Assembly: GCF_001280595.1 (NCBI RefSeq)
Contig: NZ_LITU01000059.1
Coordinates: 179,241 to 219,259, forward strand
Length of the DNA stretch: 40,019 nucleotides
Direction: 5' to 3'
DNA from: Paenibacillus xylanivorans
Lineage (GTDB): Bacteria; Bacillota; Bacilli; Paenibacillales; Paenibacillaceae
The position numbers were made by a program, and so were the translations under genes. Positions 18,654-25,963 of the stretch are shown here, piece after piece. Each line of letters begins with the position of its first letter. The first letter of the stretch is position 1. The notes beneath the pieces were generated by a model that saw only the letters and a list, made by a program, of their open reading frames with translations, did not search any database and was not told the origin of the DNA.

Positions 18654-19183
18654 TGTTGCTCCCATTCAAAGTGCACACCGCACAATGGAATGAAAATAAA
18701 TTTGCTGCGTCCCAATTGAATAACATCGTAGGCAGCCAGTTCCACCGGAGAATAGACTGCTTCATTATTGTGATATGCGAGGCCAGAAGCATCGCCGGGC
18801 AGCAAATAGAAATTCCGCTTTTTGGGATCGTACACAATCACCGCGTGATTACGCCGAGAAATGGTGTTATCCCCGAGGATGCGAACATGCATCTCTTCCG
18901 AACGTCCAATAAAGTTCTTTTCAGCCATTATTCGATAATCCTGGCCCATCTGCGGACCCTCGATGCACACCATCCATCCCGTTACCGGTTCAATTCCTGT
19001 CGTTTCGCCCAGGTATGGCATCGTTCTGTCATCCTCTGCTGTACGAGGTGCGCGTGGGATTGCACCCGCTGCCTCACCATTACTGGTAGCTGGCGATTCA
19101 ACGGCCAGATTGCAATATGGACACGTATTGCCGTGCCGTCTCGTGCTGAACATATGTCCGTTTCCACATCTAGTCAGACTCAT
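18650..19183 (-). CDS. FHA-domain protein with N-terminal zinc ribbon
   Basis: A 177-residue soluble protein starting at ATG 19183 (GGGGGAATG upstream). The N-terminus carries a small zinc-binding pattern, CGNGHMFSTRRHGNTCPYC, followed by a low-complexity linker. An FHA domain occupies residues about 70-170, with NFIGRSEEMHVRIL then ISRRNHAVIVYD, the Gly-Arg and Ser-x-x-His residues that bind phosphothreonine. It should read the phosphorylation state of a partner, with the adjacent PP2C proteins as antagonists. The stop overlaps the PP2C start. It is comparable in role to T6SS Fha/TagH, but shorter and lacking a long C-terminal part. Confidence 0.88.
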   Translation of the reverse strand: MSLTRCGNGHMFSTRRHGNTCPYCNLAVESPATSNGEAAGAIPRAPRTAEDDRTMPYLGETTGIEPVTGWMVCIEGPQMGQDYRIMAEKNFIGRSEEMHVRILGDNTISRRNHAVIVYDPKKRNFYLLPGDASGLAYHNNEAVYSPVELAAYDVIQLGRSKFIFIPLCGVHFEWEQQ

Positions 19184-19225
19184 TTCGTTTCATTCCCCCG
19201 TAAGCTTGTATGATGTACGCCAACG

Positions 19226-19771
19226 TTATTTCACCAAAATGCGGGTATTGGCAATATAAATTAAGTCTCCTGCCTCAATCAGGCTGGGTTCTTCGATTTC
19301 CAATTTGGATGCTCTGCTTTGATTTCCTTTACGTACACCTACCCCACTGGCCGAGTCGATATCCTCGATAAACCATTGACCCGAGGCTTTGTTCAATACG
19401 GCATGCTGCGAGCTAATGAGAGACGCATAGGGCGTATCGGATAGATCAATGTCAGCCTCGCTGTTCTTCGAACTTTTCCCGATCAAAACACTCGTTTCGC
19501 CCTGAATATACCATTCCTTCACACTTGTACCGTCATCGTCCAGAAGGACGAGCTTCACGACACGCGAAGACAATTTCTTCTTTTCCGCCTTGGTAGCTGG
19601 CATGTATTTAAAATACAGGTATGCTCCTCCAGAGAGGACCACGATAATTCCAGTTACCCACTGGGCACTCATATCCCGGTTGATGATAAATATGTAATAC
19701 AGCACGGCTATCGAAATCATGGCGACGCATGCGTCAAGCCCCGTCGTCAATACCGACCTTCCTCGTTTCAC
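19226..19771 (-). CDS. Membrane FHA-domain protein
   Basis: About 181 residues. GTG at 19771 is preferred since GGAGG lies eight bases upstream; ATG at 19777 or 19798 is possible. Two N-terminal membrane helices (CVAMISIAVLYYIFIINRD and WVTGIIVVLSGGAYLYFKYM) are joined by a short outside loop. A cytoplasmic FHA domain follows, with SVLIGKSSKNSEADIDL then SLISSQHAVL and FIEDIDSASGVGVRKG. It uses Gly-Lys in place of the usual Gly-Arg, while the Ser-x-x-His is kept. It would recruit phosphorylated partners to the membrane. It lies between the J-domain gene and the zinc-ribbon FHA gene, and may help anchor the apparatus or its signalling complex. Confidence 0.85.
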   Translation of the reverse strand: MKRGRSVLTTGLDACVAMISIAVLYYIFIINRDMSAQWVTGIIVVLSGGAYLYFKYMPATKAEKKKLSSRVVKLVLLDDDGTSVKEWYIQGETSVLIGKSSKNSEADIDLSDTPYASLISSQHAVLNKASGQWFIEDIDSASGVGVRKGNQSRASKLEIEEPSLIEAGDLIYIANTRILVK

Positions 19772-19819
19772 TTCCATAACCTCCGCCTGAACCGGCATGA
19801 TCCATTACGAGCTACCGGT

Positions 19820-20281
19820 CTACTTTTTTCGAACTCCGAAATATCGGTCAAACATGGCGGACATTTCCATTCCTTTATTGGGACCGGCTTTGCCACCGTT
19901 TGGACTTTCCTTGCCTTTGGGGTGATAGCCAAAAAATTGTTCGAACTGTTCCTGCATCCGCGATGGATCCGACCATACCTTCTCGGTATTTGCACTCCCA
20001 GACTTCTCATTGCCTTTACTGTATCTGGCTGTATCGGATGCTGAGTCCTTCGCTTGACCTGTATTACGGCCAGTTCGAAGCTGCTGATCATAAGTTGCTC
20101 TAAGCTCGGAATTTCCGAGTGTACTGTATGCCTCGTGTACTTGCTTGAAACGTGCTTCTGCCTGTGCATCCCCCCCATTGACATCCGGGTGAAATTTCTT
20201 CGCCAATTGACGATAAGCCTTCTTGATCTGCTCCGGAGAAGCTCCACGTTCTACACCAAGCACGGCATAATAATCTTTCAT
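19820..20281 (-). CDS. J-domain (DnaJ-like) co-chaperone
   Basis: A 153-residue protein starting at ATG 20281 (AGGAAAG upstream). Residues 1-68 form a typical J domain: [21 protein letters not shown], then the HPD tripeptide ([10 protein letters not shown]) and [22 protein letters not shown] domains stimulate Hsp70 ATPase activity. The remaining 85 residues are polar, contain a short motif [16 protein letters not shown], and lack the zinc-finger and C-terminal domains of DnaJ. Its likely partner is the Hsp70-like ATPase at 11206-13854 of the same cluster. It is the first gene after the tube-gene terminator. Confidence 0.88.
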   Translation of the reverse strand: MKDYYAVLGVERGASPEQIKKAYRQLAKKFHPDVNGGDAQAEARFKQVHEAYSTLGNSELRATYDQQLRTGRNTGQAKDSASDTARYSKGNEKSGSANTEKVWSDPSRMQEQFEQFFGYHPKGKESPNGGKAGPNKGMEMSAMFDRYFGVRKK

Positions 20282-20326
20282 GGTATTCTTTCCTGCCTCC
20301 CTGCCGTATTCGGGCGTAAATAAAGA

Positions 20327-20350
20327 TTAAGGGGCACCAGGGCCCCTTAA
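20327..20350 (-). terminator. Hairpin after the tube gene, probably a partial terminator
   Basis: A perfect 9-bp inverted repeat, TTAAGGGGC / GCCCCTTAA, with a 6-base loop. On the minus strand it is followed by TCTTTATTTACG, only moderately T-rich. It lies 58 bases past the tube stop and before the J-domain gene, so it may end many tube transcripts while letting some pass. Confidence 0.65.
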
Positions 20351-20407
20351 CATGACAGCGTTGTTCCGGACCAAAACGAATTGGCCCAAGACAACAGTTG
20401 TTCCCTT

Positions 20408-20833
20408 TTATACAGGGAAACCGCCCTCAATTTTAGTGAATTCAGTTTTGTCTTTTTTCTGTTTGATGAACAGGCTGAATTCACCTACGCCTTCGGTATC
20501 ACCGAAACGCTCTGTGTAATCCACAACGAATGCGTTAGGCAAGTAAATTTTACGTACCACTTGATCTGCTGCAACCACTTCCAGGGTTACTTTGCGGTAG
20601 CAATCCGCTTTTTCAGCAGGCACGAGGGACCACAAAGCAAGTTTCATCGTGTCATCTGCATTGTCACCGTCGGTTGCAGTGATAATTTTGCCGCTGATGC
20701 GAAGTGTTGCGCCTACATCTGTGGATCTAGCGTTGGAATCATCTGGTGTATCCGTGTCATACACAACTGTACGGATATTATCCATTCCCAATTCGATTGT
20801 TTCTGCGCCTTCTACTTTCAATACAAAACCCAT
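20408..20833 (-). CDS. Inner tube protein of the contractile injection system (Hcp/tail-tube-like)
   Basis: A 141-residue protein starting at ATG 20833 with a very strong site, AAGGAGGT at eight-base spacing. The composition and pattern are beta-rich, with no signal peptide or membrane helix: GFVLKVEGAETIELGMDNIR, a central segment with LRISGKI, then MKLALWSLVPAEKADCYRKV and a final beta hairpin rich in charged residues. The size, the beta-barrel look and the location next to the sheath gene fit the Hcp/gp19 tube that is stacked as hexamers inside the sheath. Primary sequence likeness to Proteobacterial Hcp is weak, so the call rests mostly on context. It appears to have its own promoter and a downstream hairpin, consistent with high expression. 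Confidence 0.75.
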   Translation of the reverse strand: MGFVLKVEGAETIELGMDNIRTVVYDTDTPDDSNARSTDVGATLRISGKIITATDGDNADDTMKLALWSLVPAEKADCYRKVTLEVVAADQVVRKIYLPNAFVVDYTERFGDTEGVGEFSLFIKQKKDKTEFTKIEGGFPV

Positions 20834-20915
20834 TAATAAAAACCTCCTTAAGATTAGGAAAAAATGTGCCCGGCACGCTCACCATCTCGGGAGAGGTACC
20901 GGAATATATGTATAA

Positions 20916-20938
20916 AGGCAAGACGATGAAGTCTGCCT
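20916..20938 (-). other. Hairpin in the tube mRNA leader
   Basis: Stem AGGC-A-AGAC / GTCTGCCT (8 pairs, one bulged A, 6-base loop). It lies about 40 bases past the proposed tube promoter and about 80 bases before the tube ribosome site. It may stabilise the transcript's 5' end or weakly stop read-through from the sheath gene. Confidence 0.4.
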
Positions 20939-20978
20939 CTAACACCAAAATAAATGTCTATAATTCGTTGTTTGATGA

Positions 20979-21007
20979 ATCATATTTAATAGTCAGTCTT
21001 GTTCCAA
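20979..21007 (-). promoter_or_regulatory. Candidate sigma-A promoter for the tube gene
   Basis: On the minus strand, TTGGAA (21007-21002), a 17-base spacer, and TATGAT (20984-20979). The -10 box differs from TATAAT at one place. It lies just after the sheath stop codon and 145 bases before the tube start. Confidence 0.5.
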
Positions 21008-21015
21008 TGGTATTC

Positions 21016-23184
21016 TTACACTTTCATCGCACTGGTGCCTTTGGTAATCATGACCTCCAGATTTTTCACGTTGCCGTTAAATACCAGGTCAATATGGCAC
21101 ATGTTGCTCTTTTCATCGATGATAAAGCTCATGTCGTCGCCTTCCTGAATGATCGAATTGATCGACCCTCGAGTTCCCAGCCACCGGCTCTTCTGACTGC
21201 TCGGATTGTTGCTGAAGAATTTGACGATATTTTCATGCTTGAAATCACCGGTTTGGAAACGGAGCAAGCGCTCAATGTAAGTACTTACAAGTGTTTTGTA
21301 CAAGGAATCGAAACCATCTTCAGACATCGCCATGCTTCTCGCTTTATAGACCGTGATCCGTTTGATGTCGCTATCCTGGATTTGGGCATTTTCCGATGAG
21401 AAAATAAATCCAAAGTTTTTTCGGTTAATCAAATCCTTGATGGTATTTGTAAATCCGGAAATTTCTTTGGTCATCGTTGTTACAACACGCAAGCTGTTGT
21501 CCCCTGCCTCAATGTCAAAACGCACACCTGGATAATCACGGTTGACGTTCTTGAAAGCCCCTTTCAGGTATTCCGGACACTGATATGCAGCAACAATCCC
21601 TGCAGATACATAAGACGCTCCAACGTACACGCCTTCAATCCACAATTTCAGAATGTCTTCCTTCTCCTTGGAAAGTTCCACACCATTCTCCGTCTGAAGC
21701 ATGCGACTGTCGATAACGACACCCGATTTCTCCTTGGGAATAATCGTGAAGTTTGGAGCACTCGGAATGGCAAACTCGCTGTATTCCTTACGGGTCAACA
21801 CTGAACATTTATCGATATACTTATCAATACCTGCGGTAGCCATGCTGCTGAAGGTGGTTTCTTCCCCGGATTCAAAGCTGAAGAACACCTGCACCTTGTA
21901 TTCCTTAACGACCTGAAGAAGCATTGCCAGAGATTCCATGCTGTTTCCGTCTTGTTTAACCACTTTCTCGTTACCACGGAAACGGGCACGGCTGACTTTG
22001 ACTTGACCTGTATTTTCCAGTTCTACGGAAGGAACGATACCGAACCAGATCGTATCGGTAAAATCATTCTTCGCGTTGACAGTGTTGAGATATGTCTCAA
22101 GCCGCGGAATATTACTGCTCTTGACGAGCATATCCAGTTTGGCATTTGAGATCAGCATGGAAGGAAGCATGCCTTTGTTCTTAATCGCATATTGGTCAAA
22201 GAACATTTTGACACCCAATATTTTCTCGACGAGCGGTTTTACCGTTTTCACAAAATCATCCTTGGCGTTTTTGTAAAACTCCAGGTATGTATTGTAGTTC
22301 TGCACTTCTACCGCTGTATCCACCTCGGACTGAACCGCCGGAAGCGGGCAGAACGTGCGGACCACCAGATCCTGTACATAAGGCGAAGGTGTCTCGGAGA
22401 GGGAGTCATAATCTTCCGCAAACACCTGAGTCAGATCGGTGCTTGTCGCTTCATCAAGAAGCATCAGCTCGTTGTTATCACTCTTTGGAGCTTCTATAAT
22501 TTTCAATTCTCCGCTCTCACCAATCGTAAGTTGTCCTACCTGAATCGCTTCGGAAGAAGTTTCTTCTTGTGCACGGCCCAGCAACAAACGGGTCTTAATA
22601 TCTTCAATGGCGAGTGGAAGCATGGCCATGACATTGTTATAGTTCCGGCTTGCATCTTCAAACATGACGTTCAGCTTATCTCCGATATCTAGCTTCTTCG
22701 GGTCGCCGTCATCCAGCTTCTCATGCTGGCCATACATGTAATGAATTTCCTTCCGTACCTGACGAATGTCATCCATAACTTTCTTCGGAGAGATCATATC
22801 GAGCAGATTTTCAAACTTGAAATCAACGTTCGTAATACCTTGACTGCGCTTGGTATCAATCAGGGTGAAGAGCATTCTAAGAAAGTCGTTGCTATGGTCA
22901 ATCTTGATCTCCGAGATCGCTTCTTCCGGAATACCTTCCGGTTTTTTAAGCGTATACATGACTTTCTGGTTTACCGCATTGAAAAAGGAGTACACGCTAG
23001 GTGAGAACTTGTCCAGGAACTCATCGAAGCTACGAACAAGCAAGTGTTCGTTAATCTCCTTGATCTTATCGTCACTCAGACTGTCGATGCCCTTAACATC
23101 ACCAACAATGGTGATCAAGTCCAACTTCTCGGGATTGATTTCTTCAAAAAGCATCGTTCGGTTCGTTTGATTAATAATGTCCAT
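21016..23184 (-). CDS. Contractile sheath protein, TssB-TssC-like in one chain
   Basis: A 722-residue soluble protein; ATG 23184 is the first possible start, since an in-frame TGA lies directly before it. The N-terminal 180 residues resemble TssB/VipA (DLITIVGDVKGID then LLVRSFDEFLDKFSPSVYSFFN). The larger C-terminal part resembles TssC/VipB, with a helical linker, TIWFGIVPSVEL, FIIDEKSNMCHIDLVFNG and a region rich in alternating strands and helices (GVYVGASYVSAGIVAAYQCPEYLKGAFKNV). In T6SS the sheath is a TssB-TssC heterodimer of about 650 residues in total; here both parts seem joined. It is the first gene of the cluster, right after the divergent regulatory region. The assignment relies on weak similarity plus context with tube, spike, tip and FHA/PP2C genes. 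Confidence 0.72.
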   Translation of the reverse strand: MDIINQTNRTMLFEEINPEKLDLITIVGDVKGIDSLSDDKIKEINEHLLVRSFDEFLDKFSPSVYSFFNAVNQKVMYTLKKPEGIPEEAISEIKIDHSNDFLRMLFTLIDTKRSQGITNVDFKFENLLDMISPKKVMDDIRQVRKEIHYMYGQHEKLDDGDPKKLDIGDKLNVMFEDASRNYNNVMAMLPLAIEDIKTRLLLGRAQEETSSEAIQVGQLTIGESGELKIIEAPKSDNNELMLLDEATSTDLTQVFAEDYDSLSETPSPYVQDLVVRTFCPLPAVQSEVDTAVEVQNYNTYLEFYKNAKDDFVKTVKPLVEKILGVKMFFDQYAIKNKGMLPSMLISNAKLDMLVKSSNIPRLETYLNTVNAKNDFTDTIWFGIVPSVELENTGQVKVSRARFRGNEKVVKQDGNSMESLAMLLQVVKEYKVQVFFSFESGEETTFSSMATAGIDKYIDKCSVLTRKEYSEFAIPSAPNFTIIPKEKSGVVIDSRMLQTENGVELSKEKEDILKLWIEGVYVGASYVSAGIVAAYQCPEYLKGAFKNVNRDYPGVRFDIEAGDNSLRVVTTMTKEISGFTNTIKDLINRKNFGFIFSSENAQIQDSDIKRITVYKARSMAMSEDGFDSLYKTLVSTYIERLLRFQTGDFKHENIVKFFSNNPSSQKSRWLGTRGSINSIIQEGDDMSFIIDEKSNMCHIDLVFNGNVKNLEVMITKGTSAMKV

Positions 23185-23215
23185 TCAGGCAACATCCGCC
23201 AAGATGATGATTCAT
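23171..23215 (-). CDS. Possible 14-codon leader peptide before the sheath gene
   Basis: ATG at 23215 opens a frame MNHHLGGCCLNGHY that ends at 23171, overlapping the sheath start in another frame. The very strong ribosome site GGAGGGGGGG (23239-23230) is 14 bases from this ATG but 45 bases from the sheath ATG, which itself has only a weak GGCGGATG upstream. Translation of the leader could re-initiate on the sheath. Spacing is longer than ideal, so this is tentative. Confidence 0.25.
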   Translation of the reverse strand: MNHHLGGCCLNGHY

Positions 23216-23398
23216 TCGGGCGAATGCTTCCCCCCCTCCATCAATTTTTGAGACTCCGCACGTCTCTATCAGCCTTCAGTCATGATCCAGGAGAATCAGT
23301 GCTCCCGGCAAACACAAGACCAATAGAACGAGCTGTCAACATACGACTGGAACTTATGTACCAGATTATGCCGTTTGCTTTGGAGATTTATGGAATTC

Positions 23399-23428
23399 AT
23401 CTTAATCATCAGCGATATGTTTTGTCAA
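23399..23428 (-). promoter_or_regulatory. Candidate sigma-A promoter of the CIS operon
   Basis: On the minus strand a perfect TTGACA (23428-23423), an 18-base spacer, and TAAGAT (23404-23399). It points at the sheath gene, giving a leader of about 210 bases. A second TTGACA at 23339-23334 has only a poor -10 box. Confidence 0.5.
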
Positions 23429-23437
23429 TAATACCCA

Positions 23438-23482
23438 CTATAGGTCTAAAAGCTCATTTTATAACCTTCGATATACCTATAG
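23438..23482. promoter_or_regulatory. Inverted repeat, candidate operator of the CIS promoter
   Basis: Arms CTATAGGT (23438-23445) and ACCTATAG (23475-23482) are exact reverse complements separated by 29 bases. They lie immediately upstream of the candidate -35 box at 23423-23428, which suits an activator or a looping regulator. Each arm contains the self-complementary CTATAG. Confidence 0.4.
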
Positions 23483-23762
23483 AACTAATTTTTGGAATTC
23501 GCTTCACTTCCTTATGAATCATGCCGATGATATAGAATATCCTATAATTTGGATTAGATTCAATGATTTAAGACTAGTAGGGTTTTCTCCCTAATCAAGA
23601 GTAAAAATACTTAAAGTATGCGGTGTTGCATTATTCTCAACTAATGAAAACTACGCATAACGGCGTCATATTGTGTATAAGCAAAAGATTTTCAAAAAAA
23701 ATTGATTACGTCCAAAATATGGGCCGCAGTTTTCAAACCAGAAAGGAGATTCGAAGCCTCAC

Positions 23763-25829
23763 ATGATATTAATTAAATACAAAAAAATACTGCTCTCCCT
23801 ATTGGTGATTAGCGTTTTAATTCCAGCATGGGACATTGGGTGTGTGTACGCGAAATCATCTGTCAAGACCCACGCGTATGAAGGGCTAGATGCCATGTTT
23901 GTCCTGGATGTTAGCTACTCCATGAATGAGACCGACAAAGATCGCATCGCCGAAGAAGTTATACATATGTTTATGGATATGAGTAGTGGACCTAAGACCC
24001 GACTGGGATTCGTAGCTTATAATGATCAAATCACTTCATCCGTACCTCTAATGGATATATCATCCTCTGGGGCACGAAATAACCTTCGTAGTCGTGTTGA
24101 TGGCTTAAAACGCTCAGGCTATACAGATCTTGGACTTGGCTTGCGCCGAGGTGCGAGTTTGCTCGAACAGTCCCAGACGGACAAACGAAAGCCATTTATG
24201 ATTTTGCTCTCTGATGGGGAAACGGATTTGCGTGGCTCGTCGAGCAGAACACCAGCTGATTCATCCAAAGATGTAGACAAGGTGATTGAGATGGCACAAA
24301 AAGCTGATTATCCCATTTACACCGTTGGACTAAACCGCGATGGTACGGTTAACCCCGCTGAACTGGAGCGGATAGCTCAGGAGACGGGTGGATCTTCCTT
24401 TATCACGGGAAGTGCAGACGACTTGCCTGAAATTTTCAACCGGATTTTTGCAGATCAGATTCAATCTGTTCTTGTATCTGTGGCAGCAGTAACAGCAACA
24501 GGGGCAATGCAGGAGGTAACTGTGGACATTCCCAATTCAAGCATGGCGGATGCCAACATTATCATGCTCTCTGATCATGCTGTCTCTGAAGCGCAGCTGT
24601 ATTATCAGTCCAGCAATGTCAGCTTCATCCGATCTGATAAATATGCTCTAATGAAGATCATTCGTCCGATCAAAGGACAGTTCAAGCTGAAATTCAAGGG
24701 GCGCAGCGGAGATTTGGTGAAGATCAACCTACTTGGAAACTATAACGTGTCTGCGGTTGCAAATATGGCAACGGAACAGCCAGTTAAGGGGAAAAGCATC
24801 ACATTTGAAGCCTCTCTCTACGATCAGGCTGTGAACCCTAAACCCATTCAGGATTTGAATGTTTACAAGGGACTTGAAGCAGAACTCATTGTGACCCCAT
24901 CTGATGGGAAAACAGAGCGTATTCCTTTGACCAATACAGGCAGCGGATTTACGGGAAAATACACTTTTCCAAAATCGGATCTATACACATGGGGTCTTCG
25001 AATTGATGGTCCTGACTTTTATCGGGAAATCACTCCCGTTGATGTAGATATTACGAATCAGGCCCCTGTAGCAACCGGGGAGTCCATGGTGTTATCCAAA
25101 GACGATAGCAATACAGAGGTTGACCTAAGCAACTATTTTAAGGATGCCAATAATGATCCATTAACGTATGCCATCGCAGAAGGTGGGAATGAACGCAAAC
25201 TCGGAGACGCTGTCATTGAAGGTAATATACTGCGTTGGACTTCGCTTCACACCGGTAGTTCATCCATCAAGGTGACCGCAACGGATTCCGAAGGCGCCAG
25301 TATAACCGCAGACATCCAGTTGCAAATTCATTCTTTACGTGAAAAGGTACTCCTATATACGGGACTCGGTCTCCTCGCAGCTGGTGGTATCTTCGCACTA
25401 TATTGGTTCGTGCTGAAACCAAAACCTGTATTCCGCGGAAGACTGGAAGGATACTTCTTGGCTACTGCGAACGGAGAAGATATCCCCGTAACGAATTGGC
25501 CACTGACTTCATTGGAGCGACGAAAAGTAAGTCTCAGTGAACTATTCGATCGTATGGACATTGGGGTTAAGGTACCCGAGTCAGGACGAATCTGGCTGGA
25601 AGCTGGTAAAAAAGAAACGTTATTGGTACGGCATGACACGAACTGCACAGTCGTCCGAGGACGAACACCCGTGAAGCCCAGACATACAGAAGCTCTGGAG
25701 TATAATGAAAAGTTGTATATTACGTTTGAGGATGGAGTCACGGAGATTGAAATTCGATACAAAGCCATCAAACCAAGTACCAATATCTATGTAGGACAAA
25801 AGAAAGATCCACAGCAGGCCATGGGATAA
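23763..25829 (+). CDS. Membrane-anchored von Willebrand factor A protein
   Basis: A 688-residue protein starting at ATG 23763. A signal peptide or signal anchor covers residues 1-30 (ILLSLLVISVLIPAWDIG...YAKS). A vWA domain at about 40-240 has a full metal-ion site: DVSYS (residues 49-53), the Thr in GYTDLGLGL, and the Asp in LLSDGETD. A middle beta region follows, then an Ig/cadherin-like domain (TNQAPVATGES... LSNYFKDANNDPLTYAIAEGG... SSIKVTATDSEGASITADIQ). A membrane helix lies at about 530-550 (YTGLGLLAAGGIFALYWFVL), then a C-terminal cytoplasmic beta domain of about 130 residues. It is transcribed away from the CIS operon across a shared regulatory region. T6SS PpkA kinases often carry a vWA part, so a signalling or surface-adhesion role near the apparatus is possible but unproven. 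Confidence 0.85.
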   Translation: MILIKYKKILLSLLVISVLIPAWDIGCVYAKSSVKTHAYEGLDAMFVLDVSYSMNETDKDRIAEEVIHMFMDMSSGPKTRLGFVAYNDQITSSVPLMDISSSGARNNLRSRVDGLKRSGYTDLGLGLRRGASLLEQSQTDKRKPFMILLSDGETDLRGSSSRTPADSSKDVDKVIEMAQKADYPIYTVGLNRDGTVNPAELERIAQETGGSSFITGSADDLPEIFNRIFADQIQSVLVSVAAVTATGAMQEVTVDIPNSSMADANIIMLSDHAVSEAQLYYQSSNVSFIRSDKYALMKIIRPIKGQFKLKFKGRSGDLVKINLLGNYNVSAVANMATEQPVKGKSITFEASLYDQAVNPKPIQDLNVYKGLEAELIVTPSDGKTERIPLTNTGSGFTGKYTFPKSDLYTWGLRIDGPDFYREITPVDVDITNQAPVATGESMVLSKDDSNTEVDLSNYFKDANNDPLTYAIAEGGNERKLGDAVIEGNILRWTSLHTGSSSIKVTATDSEGASITADIQLQIHSLREKVLLYTGLGLLAAGGIFALYWFVLKPKPVFRGRLEGYFLATANGEDIPVTNWPLTSLERRKVSLSELFDRMDIGVKVPESGRIWLEAGKKETLLVRHDTNCTVVRGRTPVKPRHTEALEYNEKLYITFEDGVTEIEIRYKAIKPSTNIYVGQKKDPQQAMG

Positions 25830-25911
25830 TTATCGCAGTGTTGATGAAAATCGTCCTATGAATGGCACTCTTGTAAAAACAGTTGAACAAAGAAACTTAA
25901 TCGACTAACAG

Positions 25912-25949
25912 AAGATGATTCCTGTTCTGAACAGGAATCATCTTTTTTT
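25912..25949 (+). terminator. Rho-independent terminator after the vWA gene
   Basis: Perfect 14-bp stem AAGATGATTCCTGT / ACAGGAATCATCTT with loop TCTGA, followed by a T run to 25949. The minus-strand oxidoreductase gene ends at 25964, so the hairpin may also stop that transcript, although the minus side has few T residues. Confidence 0.92.
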
Positions 25950-25963
25950 AACCCTAAATCTGT

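Larger units (their letters stand above)
23185..23762. promoter_or_regulatory. 578-bp divergent regulatory region between CIS operon and vWA gene
   Basis: No convincing gene was found apart from the small leader frame at its left end. It holds a candidate minus-strand promoter (23399-23428), an inverted repeat upstream of that promoter (23438-23482), and a short hairpin, TAGGGTTTTCTCCCTA, near 23578-23593. The right third is AT-rich. The vWA gene is preceded by AAAGGAG (23742-23748), 14 bases from its ATG. No clear plus-strand promoter could be chosen. Confidence 0.6.

Noticed and set aside
1..23184. Prophage or R-type tailocin
   Set aside because: No head, portal, terminase, integrase, holin, endolysin or tape-measure gene is visible, and FHA, PP2C, DUF4280 and Rhs genes are not usual tailocin parts.
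23185..23762. ECF-sigma-type promoter for the vWA gene (AAAAC...CGTC near 23645-23672)
   Set aside because: The spacing between the two boxes is about 12 bases, too short for the usual 16-17.
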